Shown: one piece after another, positions 25,988 to 36,175 of the stretch
Position numbering within the stretch: the stretch's first letter is position 1
Layout of the letters: the number at the start of each line of letters is the position of its first letter
Made by a program: the position numbers and the translations under genes
Origin: Daphnia pulex
Taxonomy: Eukaryota > Arthropoda > Branchiopoda > Diplostraca > Daphniidae
Length of the DNA stretch: 64,000 bases
Direction: 5' to 3'
NCBI RefSeq assembly: GCF_021134715.1
Contig: NC_060017.1
Coordinates: forward strand, 4,898,001-4,962,000
The notes under the pieces: generated by a model
The model's database searches: none
What the model was told of the DNA's origin: nothing
What the model saw: the letters and a program-made list of their open reading frames with translations, nothing else

Positions 25988-27024
25988 ATGGCTACAACGA
26001 CATTCTTCGAATTTGTAACAGGTACGCCTTTATTTTTTCTTTCGCAATTTGTTCGTGCAAAGTTATAATTTGGGTTAACGCTTTTTAATTCGACCAAGGG
26101 CTAATGAAATCCGAAATGTCGTGAAAGTGTGCGCTTCAGAGTCCTCTGGGGGCAGTCACGTGCTACACAAACAAAAAGAAACGGGAAATCTAAAATTTCC
26201 TAAAAAGCTATCCCATGATTTTCTTTATCTAATATTTTTTTGAAAAAGGAAAATTTACCATCTGTTCACAATTTTATCTTGAGTAATGCAAGTTTGTTTA
26301 ATTAAATGTGAAGCGTTATTTTCAATAACAACAATTCGTATCGATTGGTGCTTTCAATCGATTTATGAGTTATCCATTGCCAAAAATATTGACAAGGAAA
26401 TTGCTTAACCTTGCATCAATCTGGCGAAATCAGTATTATTTGACGGTAAGAAACCCTAACTTGGTCGTAAAACTTGAATGTGTGTTTTTTTAAGATTAGA
26501 AGAACCAAGATCTTTCCAAAAGTATCAGCTGATTGATTTGTGATCCCCTAGTTTCATAGTCCTTTGTTTACTCAAAGGCGAAGGTGTACTTCGCCCGTTG
26601 ACAGTTAGTCAGCCAGTTTGCCTTATCTTTTGTGTCTCCAGACGGCTTATTGTAACCGGCTGAATATTTGTTACATCCTTTCTCCATTTGCTTTTTAGAC
26701 AGATCATAGGAAGGTGCTACGCTATAGGTATTTTTTCTCCTGGCAACAGTTTTCCTTTTTTTGGGTCAGGGTTGCTAAAACATCCAAGAAGGAAGTTTCT
26801 CTTCTCTCTCACACACATGTTTTGGTCACCAGAGAATAAAGACTATTTGAATTCATGCTAGTGAGCTGTTTTGACGTGGATGCACACACTTTCTTGTTTT
26901 CAGTCACCGGGTACACTGCTTTGGTGGATTGTCTTTTGCATGATGAAAGTGGCTCTTCATCCAAGATCAATGCAATCAATTATCTCTCCTCACTTGTGCA
27001 AAAAGTTATTGTCAATTCTAGGAA
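25988..27024 (+). CDS. Putative upstream coding exons of the RING-CH gene (tentative)
   Basis: Exon 25988-26021 starts ATG and encodes MATTTFFEFVT plus one base before ACAG|GTACGC. Exon 26904-~27024 begins after TTTTCAG and continues that phase as VTGYTALVDCLLHDESGSSS and a further ~27 codons. Ending the second exon at AGGAA|GTTTGC would fit the phase of an acceptor at 27403, and the frame from there runs open into the RING-CH protein. So an N-terminally extended isoform is possible. The last donor is weak and the encoded segment resembles no family I know. These may equally be untranslated leader exons. Confidence 0.25.
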
Positions 27025-27455
27025 GTTTGCCTTGATTTATTTGTGTATTTTATTCAAAGCAATCATGAACTGGAAACCCAATTTAAAGAGTGGTGATACT
27101 ATTTTTAGCATCTTCTTAAGTATTTGTGAAAGATTTATTTACAATTAGAATTAAGCTTTTATTATTGCTATACATCTCAATACTTCTGTGATGTTATTGT
27201 GAGTTGTCCTCAGGCAATTTTTTTAAAATCTAACGAATGGTTGTGTACCTTGGTTTTTATCACATAGTTTATCTTTAAAATGGTTGACTGAACTTGTTAA
27301 GCAATATTTTGGTTTGTGAATCACTTTTAAAATGAATTATGAAGACATATTTTATCTATTGTATTTCTTATCGAAACTAATCGTTGATTCATTTCCTACC
27401 CAGGGCGAGAAAGGCCGATTCACTCTCCATTCAACTCATCCATTTTACCACTACC

Positions 27456-30356
27456 ATGGTAGGAAGTGTCTCTCGGCTTACTACGGCCGTTCACTCTTTG
27501 GGGATCAGAGCCATCACAAGTGGTAGTAACATTGGGAGAGGTACTGTTGGCAATTTTGGAGTTGGTTCAGTCAGTGTGGGAGTCAAGTTGCTCGGACAAC
27601 TAATGGGTTGGAGTGAAAATTCGTCGGATTTGCAGTCCCACTGCCAGGCAAACTGCTCACATGGGGAGTGCTACAACGGAACTTGTTTTTGTGAGGTCGG
27701 TACAATATAACGCTTCAATTATCGACGATTTGCTAATATTTATATCCCCATTTTTATATCCATAGATTCAATTTGAAGGGGTTCAGTGCGCAGAACCGAG
27801 TGTCGGCTATCATGTTGGTTTTGCAAGTGTTTTCCTTCTAGTTGCGGCGACATCATTGATTCAGTTATTTATCTGTATTCATGCTGAATACGCTCGACTC
27901 AAGACACCATCCTTTTTCAAAGCATGCAGGATAACAAACCAAAAGTTTCTATACATTTTGGTTTTTCTAGCGGCTCTCTTACGAGGACTATACTTCGCAT
28001 ACCCTGTAATTTATTTTGCGTCACATTTAACATATTCAGCTTTAACATTCTCAGCTTCTGTTTGAAAAATTCTAGGCGTCAACAGATGAATGGTCATCGA
28101 GTTTACTCAGTGCGTATTATCCGGTTTTGTTAACCGGAGCATCTTTGATCGTCTGCTTCTGGGCAGAGGTAAGGAACGCGTTTTATTTTATGAATGTGGA
28201 AATGCAAACAAGGAAGTCGCGTGCAAACTGACCTTTTGGGCTTGGGCTTTTTTGTATTCCTTTTTTTTTAAATATTAGGTATTCCACCTGCGTGACGTTG
28301 AAGAGAGACCGCCCTTCCTATCCAAATCCTTCTTGGGCTTTTTAGCCTTCAACATCATCACGTACAGTTTATTAATTGCAGAACTCGTCATCACCAATAC
28401 GCAAATCCATTCAGAGGAAGATAAGGTACGGAAGCAGTTTTCTAACCTCAGTCTAAAGTTGATAGAGTCCCCTAGAAAGTTAGAAACCCTTTTAAGGCAT
28501 GGTCTTTGTTTTGGAAACTCCTATAAAACTGGTTGGAACCATTCGACCGGTTTTTGTGAGAAAGGTCAATGATAAATACTAAAAACCCCTTTTTTTAAAT
28601 CTGTTGCAGAGATTCTTTACCAACGTTTTCAATGGATGTTACGCCATTCTGATGTTTATCGTGGTTATTTTCTTTCTAATCTATGGCGTCGAAGTCTATT
28701 TCAAGGTTCGTATTTGTTTGTTTACTCTCCTCAATGTCATTGTTCGGGATTTTGTCTATGTCGCGCGAAGCCCCAAATTTGTCTCTGTTCTGGAAAGTCT
28801 AAATTTTCTCTCCACAGGTCCGTGGAGGTTTTTTGCACGAGGGAGAAAGCAGCATTCCGTTGGGGATTATTTCGTTCAAAACCATTTCCTCGTCGTCTTC
28901 ACCTGCGTGTGTGTCCTCGTTTGCTTCCGCTTCTTCCCCGGATCACGCTGACCACGTTAACGACAAAGATTCAGAAGAAAAGGAAGTCACTGTGCATCTG
29001 ATGAAAGAAGAGGCAGGCCATTATTCTTTGTTTGTCTCTTGTCCTTGGAATTCTTAATTTATTCCTCACCCTGGGCTTTAAAAGACGTAATTTATTTCCG
29101 AATGGTATGTCTTATCAATATGTCTTGTTTGTTTGTTTTTTTCTATTTGAAGGTGATCCATGGACGGAATCCTGTTCCGTTTAGGCAGTCCATCGATACA
29201 GCTCAGCTGCACCAGTCACGATTAGGTCTCGTTTCACAAGCTATGATGCTCCTCATCACGGTTTGTTTCCTACTTTCTGAAATCCTTGGAGAATTCTGGA
29301 AAAAGAAGGTACCACTAGAGAGTCGCAATGTTTTTGACGTCTTGTTCCGCGTGGTTGAACTCGGCGTTGCTTTATGGTTTCCTTGTGTCCTCTGGAATTG
29401 TATGAGGTGAGAAAAGAATTCCAAATTTCTTTACTCGCATGTAATAATGTTTTTCTTTGAAATGGTTAGACCGGATCAGTTATGGATTTTGAATCCTAAG
29501 AAAATATTGAAGCGACTTGACATTGCTACGTCTCTCGAATTAACATCGCGTAATGCTGAAGACGCTTCGCCCAAAATTCCAGGTACAATATTTCTCGCAT
29601 TTCTGCTATAATTACAGTTATTCATGCATTCCAAATTAGATGAAAACGGTGACAGGAAAGCCGAGTGCTGGATTTGCTACGATACTGATACTACTGAAGC
29701 TGGGTCAATGATCTTCCCCTGCGCTTGCAAAGGCGACGTTGGAGCTGTTCATCACGAATGTCTTAAGCGCTGGCTGATTGAGGTATGAGAGCACAAAAGA
29801 TATTTATGTAACTTGATTCATTCTACATCGTCATTTGTACAACAGAGCGCCAACAATCCTTCCGCTTTGATTTGCAAAGTTTGCCAGACACCGTATCAAG
29901 TAGAAACAAAGGCTCGTTCTTGGAGTCAAATTAACGTTGCCATCACGCCTTGGCATTGGGCTCAGACAGCCGGTCTTGTACTACTCATGTGCGGATCCGT
30001 AGGAGGAGCTTGTGCTATTATTAAGTTTTATGAAGACTCGGGTATTCGGCTTTTGGCTGTTAGTGTCGCTCTTCTTATCGTCTATATATGCTGCAGGTAA
30101 TGCTATTTTTTTGTTGTCATAGTTACACGAAATAATAATTTTTTTGATACATCCTAGATTTTTGGGATTAAACACGGTGATGGCTTATCAGCGGGCCAAA
30201 GTTTCAGCTTTTAAGATTGTTAGTACTCGGACCGGGCACGCCTCGGTAAATGAAATGGGTGAGTTTCCGACAGTTCAGGATCTCTCGGTAGACGGAAGGA
30301 CTCAAGATAGCATATTCAATTCAAGTCGGCCGGCACTGCCAACCATGGAAATGTGA
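27456..30356 (+). CDS. RING-CH (MARCH-type) E3 ubiquitin ligase-like multi-pass membrane protein
   Basis: Eleven exons give 656 codons plus stop: 27456-27695, 27766-28005, 28076-28168, 28279-28425, 28610-28705, 28818-29012, 29153-29406, 29470-29582, 29640-29782, 29846-30096, 30158-30356. The N-terminus has a compact Cys-rich EGF-like segment (CQANCSHGECYNGTCFCE, residues ~64-80, closing at a later Cys). Seven hydrophobic helices follow (about 95-430). The RING-CH zinc domain is complete: C469, C472, C487, C489, H497, C500, C517, C520, with C-x-C-x7-H-x2-C spacing. Two more helices and a cytosolic tail complete it. RING-CH proteins transfer ubiquitin to membrane targets. The donor at 29012 would be a GC donor (GAG|GCAGGC); other in-frame ends are possible, so that junction is uncertain. 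ATG 27456 is the first in frame after the 27403 acceptor. Confidence 0.85.
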
Positions 30357-31078
30357 ACATTAAGAAACGATCTCGACAGTCGTTCCTCGTCCCAGTGAAA
30401 GAAAAAAACTCGATAGAATGAGGGAGAGAGAGTCTTTTATGCGTACCTAGTCGCTGCGATACATTTGGCATATACGTTACGTTCCTTCTCTCCCTCACCG
30501 CATTTCTTATTAAATCAGTGCGAAATCTTTGTGGAAACGATAGATTGTTTTATTTCTATCTCTCTCTATATATTCAATTCGTATTTGGATATGTAATACT
30601 GTACCCTATAGTATTGGAAACGATTTTCTTTTGTTCAACCGTTTATTATTATATATTATGTGTACATATGATTCAGAAATGTCTATACTCGGATCGATCG
30701 GAGAACGATATAGAAAGAAGCGAGTCATCTACTGGTATCACAAATGTGACGTTTAAGGAGCCTTTTTTTCAGCTGATGGAACATACGCCAGGATTTAATG
30801 CCGGTAGCGTGTAAGTTACTGTTAACGACTATCAAGTGAGAAATTCAATCAACCATAATTTTTGTGTCTGTATTCACAAACACTTATATTATCCCGTAAT
30901 ATTCTTTGGGTAGAACGCTAGATTTTTATCACCATTTTTCTTGGAATAATTCGGCGTGATACCGACGCAAACTTTTGTCATCGATTGTAGAAGTTAATCA
31001 ATACAAAAAAAATACTGTAGTCATTCAAGACACATGTATGAACTTCTTATGGACGGCTCGTAAAAAAAAAAAACCCCT
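30357..31078. other. Convergent 3' region, RING-CH / zinc-finger gene
   Basis: About 720 bp between the stop codons of the plus-strand RING-CH gene and the minus-strand zinc-finger gene. It holds the two 3' UTRs. ATTAAA occurs near 30509 on the plus strand. No coding sequence or RNA gene was recognised. Confidence 0.55.
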
Positions 31079-33627
31079 TCAGCTGTTTTGGCGGTGTGTT
31101 TTTTTGTGGTTTATTAGGTTGCTGGCGTCGTGGAAAGATCTATTGCAGTCGTCACATTTGAATGGCTTCATTCCCGTATGTCTGTTGAGATGCATCTCGA
31201 GCGCCTGACGCCTTGCAAATTTTTTCCCACAAATTTCGCAGACATATTTTCGCTCATCGGCGTGAGTTTTGGCGTGGCTGTTGCAATTTCCGATGCTAGA
31301 AAATGCCTTACCACAAACTGGACACTGGAACGAATTTCAAAACGATAACACTAGGTAATTATTTTAATGTCTTTAATGTGAAAGTTACTTGATAAGGTTT
31401 TTCTTTCGTATGGGTCCGCTGATGCGCGATAAGGTGACTTCTTTTCGAGAATCTAATTTCAAAGGTAAAAAACTAAAATTAATGTATATGTTAAAAACAT
31501 AGAAACTCTTAATTACCCCATGCCACATTCGTCACATTTCACGGCAAACTGTCCTTGATGGGCCTGTAAATATTTGTCGACAGTTAGATATTTTAGAACT
31601 CGTAGAAGTGCACAGTAGTCAAGAAAACAAATTACCTTAACGTGAGTTTGGTACAATGATCTCGTGGCAAATGCTTTTTCGCAATGCTCACATTTAAACG
31701 GCAAGGCACCAGTACACTTGGGCACGTGCGCGAGCAAGTTGCTGTTGACGTTAAATCGTCGTCCACATGTCTCACACTCGTACGGTTTCTCTCCAGAGTG
31801 AATACGTCCATGTGTAGTTAATGCTCCTCGACTGACGAATGCTTTGTCGCAAATCTGACACTTGAATTCACGTGGTCCGTGGTGGATTTTGATGTGGTAG
31901 TGGTAGTGCGAGCGACGTTGAAATTGGCGTGGGCACTGTTGACATTGAAGTGGGACAGATCCTGCGTTAGAGGTTCTTTGACCAGCAGTATGGTTTTCAT
32001 TTGATTCTTCTACTCTGTGAGTTTTCATGTGGCGCTGCAAACTCCGCACATCAGAATAAAATTTCCCACACTCGTGGCAACCATGAGCTTTGATGACTTC
32101 TTTATCAATTGTATGCTGTAATGCTTTGTTAGTTTGATCTGGTTCCGTGTTGTTGATGACGACAGGATCCATGACTTTTAGTTGGTGTGCCGGTTCAAAT
32201 TCCTCGGGAGTTGAAGGTTGTTGTTGTTGAACTATTCCCGTTGTAGGTAATGGATTTCCCAGTTGGGAGGTAGCATAAGATCCATCGAGGCACAAATTTT
32301 GGTTAGTTTCTTCAGGTGGTAAAGTTCCTTGCAGAGAACAGTACTCGGCTTCGTCCTGTTTATCAGAATGTTTGTTATTCTGGTACATGGACTGAATCTG
32401 CGTTTGTAAAGACTGGACTTCTTTTTCTAATGACAAGTAACGTTCCAACTATTAAAATAAAAAATTTTATGATTAATTAAACAATAAGAGTCACCGAAAA
32501 ATTTGAATTACCATAAGATCACATTGGGTGCAAAGTAAAACTGACGATTTTGAAATGGGCTCGCCTACAACAGGTTCTAGTTTAATAGCTATGTCAAGTC
32601 TAGGGATAAGATGATCGAAATTATTGCACAGCAAACACTGAAGGTCGTCGTCAACCAAATCTTTTGCACGGTCAATATCCCCAAACGAAGTGTCATTTAA
32701 AATATTGTCTGGCACATCCTCCAAAATATCTTCATTTTCTATGGGGATCAAGTCTTCACTGGAATACGATTCGGTATATGAAGACGTGTAGCTCGAAGAT
32801 GAGTCTTCCTCCTGATCTAAATCATCTTCAGATTCTTCAAGTGATTCTTTATCTATTACAGAGCTTTCATCGTCACCGGGCGATTCGGCTGTTTCGCACT
32901 TAGAAGCAGGTCGGTCTAACTCAACACACATAAAATCTGTCTCCTTTGCTGATTCTACTGCTGAGGAAGAACACTCTGGCAAAGGCTCTAAGGTGAGTGT
33001 TGATGCTTCATCTGGTAGTGCTGTAGTTCTTGCTTCAGGCAATGCATTTGTGATAGGCATAACTGATGAAGAGACTTTACTGCATGCAGGAAGTTGACTA
33101 ATGTTACCAGTTTCATATGAATATGACCTTTTGGCAGGAGCTGGTTGAGAATTTGAGTTGCTGTTAGGCCACATGGTTTCATGATTCTGCATGTAGAGTG
33201 ATGGTGAATAATAATTTATGGGATTGATAGGGGGTTGACTACTTGGATAAACTGAAGGAGAATTTGGATTATAAAATGTCCCATAAAATGCTGATGAATG
33301 ATGAGAAGGTGGTGGTAAAATTGTTCCATAGTAGCTACTCATACTGCTTTGCTGTGAACCAGCGAGCATTGAGCGATAATAGGGACTTGGGTAATTTGAA
33401 TACATTTGTTGTGTTGTTAGGCAGCTAGAAGGTGATGCCATCGATGGAGGAACTAAATAGTTTCCAGGTGCTTGACTCCCATGATTTCCATCAGCCAAGG
33501 GTGAACTAAGAGATGGTTGAGGAGGATAGCACATAGCAACATTACTCGGATAGGGTAGATTAGTTGCGATCTGCATGTTGGTCGGTCGACTGTCCACTGA
33601 ATCCATTTTGCCTGTATTATTCTCCAT
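31079..33627 (-). CDS. C2H2 zinc-finger protein, nine fingers, ZAD-like segment
   Basis: Five exons give 761 codons plus stop: 33627-32512, 32448-31636, 31563-31517, 31452-31389, 31324-31079. Residues 1-330 are low-complexity (Ser, Pro, Tyr, Asn, then acidic). Around residues 340-395 sits CLLC...LCTQCDLM followed by LERYLSLEKEVQSL: two CxxC pairs and a helix, like a divergent zinc-finger-associated domain (ZAD), split by intron 1. From about residue 495 come nine fingers: CHECGKFY, CQQCPRQF, CQICDKAF, CETCGRRF, CEHCEKAF, CDECGMGF, CPVCGKAF, CEICGKKF and CDDCNRSF. The fourth ends in Cys instead of the last His (C2HC). The sixth is assembled across an intron. It should be a nuclear DNA-binding regulator; target unknown. 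Confidence 0.88.
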
Positions 33628-34070
33628 GATAAAAACACAAGCAATAACTGGTCTAAATCCAACTATTTTAAAAAACAATTCTCATGACGAACAACCGAAA
33701 ACAATTTGGTCATTTTATGTTAATGTAAACAGTCGACGGCGCCATCTGACGTCTACGCTTTCCAACTTCCAAGATATTTGACTTTTTTTTGCAAAGTAGA
33801 AAAACCACGGAATCATTGATTGGTATTTTTCTGAATTTCCATACTCATTATTAACTTCCTAATTTCAATTATTAGTTCCATACACAAAAAATTAAACCAT
33901 ATTTTTGAATCGGTGATTCCACAACTGCCATTTAGAAACACCCTCACTGAGGTCACGTGACTTCCCCACCTTATTTCTTCCGCCATTGCATTGTTTTGGT
34001 TCGTTTATTGTTTATTTTTCCTCCAATTTAATATGTCCTATAGTTACTCGTACCATTTGCAAGTCTAAAA
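33628..34070. promoter_or_regulatory. Divergent promoter of two zinc-finger genes
   Basis: These 443 bp separate the start codons of a minus-strand nine-finger gene and a plus-strand four-finger gene. A 10-bp palindrome GTCACGTGAC (33952-33961) contains the CACGTG E-box bound by bHLH-Zip factors. A GGCGCCATCTGACGT block lies near 33738, close to the minus-strand start, and TTCCGCCATTGC near 33978. No TATA box was seen. Shared regulation is inference. Confidence 0.5.
33952..33961 (+). promoter_or_regulatory. Palindromic E-box GTCACGTGAC
   Basis: A perfect 10-bp inverted repeat centred on CACGTG inside the divergent promoter, about 110 nt from the plus-strand start codon. CACGTG is the class binding site for Myc/Max, USF and MiT/TFE factors. 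Occupancy is not shown. Confidence 0.5.
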
Positions 34071-35184
34071 ATGCCATCACATCGGCGTGACAATAAAGAG
34101 GTAGAAATCATTGCATCTTTATATTTTTCAAATATATATCTGCACAATATACATTAGTTTTGTGTAACAAATTTCTGATTTTATGCATATTTTTAAAAGT
34201 TTGGTTGGAATAATTTTTTTTGTAACAGCAAATGAAATCTGCAATTTCTAAATGTAAATAAATATTGTTTTTGTTTCTGGTGTAGCTTTAGTCTTCTTCT
34301 ATTATTTACTTAATTTATTATAGTATTTAACAAACTATGCTGTCATTACTTAAATATTCCTATTTCGTTACAGTCATCCACAGTACGAGAAAGCAGCAGC
34401 AGCAGTTCTGATGATGATGATCCCAGGAAAAACCATCTTCAATCAAGTGCGTTAAAAATACGACTTTCTTTCAACCCCAGGTAGTTGATTGGTGTTTGTT
34501 TGGTAAAAAAATTTATTGCCTTATTGGTTTTACTCTGTGTTTTTGTTAACAAAGAATTTCAGAAATTCTTGTAGCATGTAGCATTTTTTTTACATACTCA
34601 TGTTTGTGCTTATTATCAGTTACAGGGCTGGGATGTCTAGATTAGAGCCTTCACCAGGAAGAGATTCATATCCACCAATTAACTTTTGCTCCCGTCTCAG
34701 TGAAGATAGCCACCAGACAGCACAGATGTCATCTTCAAGACCATCTGCAGCTCATACTTTTCCTGTACCAACTCCTAACACCGCCTGGAGCCGACGACAC
34801 TCAAATCCCACAGAAACTGCATCACCGCCTCCACGCGATCGTTCATTTCAATGTCGGGAATGTGGACGTGCCTTTTACGATGGCAGTCGGTTGAGAACTC
34901 ATCTGCGTATTCATTCCGGAGAGCTCCCCTTCGAGTGCGGGTTTTGCTTCAAATCCTTCATAAGCAAGTACCGACTCGATCGCCATCAGCTTATTCACTC
35001 AGGAACAAGAGCTTTTAGATGTGAAGTATGTGGACAGACTTTTGTAACCAAAGACAAATTAAGTCGTCACCACGTAATTCACACCGGAGAACGATTAAGT
35101 TGTGACCAATGCGATAAGACTTTTTCTCGGAGAGACAAACTCTCTAGACATCGATTAACGGTTCACTTTCCTAAGGCTAGCTAA
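34071..35184 (+). CDS. C2H2 zinc-finger protein, four fingers
   Basis: Three exons give 231 codons plus stop: 34071-34100 (MPSHRRDNKE), 34374-34480, 34626-35184. The second intron uses the donor CCCAG|GTAGTT and acceptor TTACAG, joining AG|G = Arg; an alternative donor at 34447 would shift frame into a stop. The N-terminal 110 residues are Ser/Pro/Asp-rich. Four tandem C2H2 fingers follow: CRECGRAF, CGFCFKSF, CEVCGQTF and CDQCDKTF, with TGE-type linkers after the third. The short length and four fingers suggest a sequence-specific DNA-binding regulator. It shares a divergent promoter with the nine-finger gene but is not an obvious duplicate of it: finger sequences and exon structure differ. 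Confidence 0.82.
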
Positions 35185-36167
35185 TTATGATTTAATTGTC
35201 GTTTGAGTATTTCAACTCATCTAAAAGCCTTATTAAATTATATTTTTTTTCGTGAATCAGTCAACTGTGGTACACATTTCGGTGAATGAATCAGTGTCAA
35301 GTAACGCTCTCTTATGTGTGATATATTGGCCTGAATGCTGTCCCATCAAAATCATTCCCATCTACTGGTTGACGATGTCAAGAACATTTAAAATAAGTTT
35401 AACTGGCATAAGCGTACTTCCCTGTGCAGCCTTAAAAATAAGGCTCTGTATTTAATTGGATATATCAGTGAAATACAAAGACGATATTCTTAAAAAAATG
35501 GTGCAAAACTATGCGCTGTTTAAGTATGTGTGATTTCAGGGAAAACTGATTTTTGGCTTCAACTTGCTTACCTTTACTTATTTATCCATGCGCCATCTCT
35601 ACCTTTTACTCCTCTTTTTGAGAAATAAAAAAAAACGAAATGAGAAGAAACGTGTGTTAAATATCTTAGTATTTTATCGTTCTAGGAATTAATAGAATAA
35701 ATTAATCCAGATGATTCTGTATTAACCTATTTACCTGGCGACAAACAGCAGAGCTGTAGCGAATCCTCAATTTGATTGATTGAATATTATAACTCTGCAA
35801 GCAGTCACAAGTTCGCCAATCAGGATTCAGAAGTGCTAACTGCTAAATGTAAAGTAAGAGGACGGAGATGTTTTCTCCAGAGTCTATAGCTCTGGTTTTC
35901 TCTAATGAGTATTATAATTTTTAACAAATTGCTGTTTAAAGACGACTTGTAGATTTAGTAAAAATTAAGGCCTTTTTTTTCATCTGATTTTGACAATTAC
36001 TTCAATCGCGAAATAAACGCGTAAAAATGTTATTAGCACCACTGTCAAATCAACAGGTATTAGCGTATTTCGACAGTTATTTTGAACGGCGTGAGACCCT
36101 ACTGGTGAAAAAGTGACGTCTCGTGTAAAGTGATATTGATATTGTCATAAAATGTTACACATGGTAA

Positions 36168-36175
36168 TGACGTCA
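36168..36175 (+). promoter_or_regulatory. CRE palindrome TGACGTCA
   Basis: A full 8-bp cAMP response element consensus, with a half-type GTGACGTC about 55 bp upstream. CREB/ATF bZIP dimers bind this sequence in animals. It lies 3.6 kb upstream of the transglutaminase start; any role is inference. Confidence 0.4.

Larger units (their letters stand above)
23949..27403. other. Intergenic region and probable 5' leader of the RING-CH gene
   Basis: The first part is the 3' UTR of the Mieap-like gene. A 21-A run lies at 24520-24540. From about 25.3 kb on, the sequence has good donor sites (CTGTAAGTG near 25889, ACAG|GTACGC at 26022, GACG|GTAAGA at 26446) and acceptors (TTTTCAG at 26903, CTACCCAG at 27403), as expected of alternative leader exons of the RING-CH gene. 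Nothing else is recognised. Confidence 0.45.

Noticed and set aside
34374-34446. Shorter exon 2 of the four-finger gene ending at TCAA|GTGCGT
   Set aside because: It leaves phase 1, which reads into a TAG directly after the next acceptor; the donor at 34481 keeps the frame.
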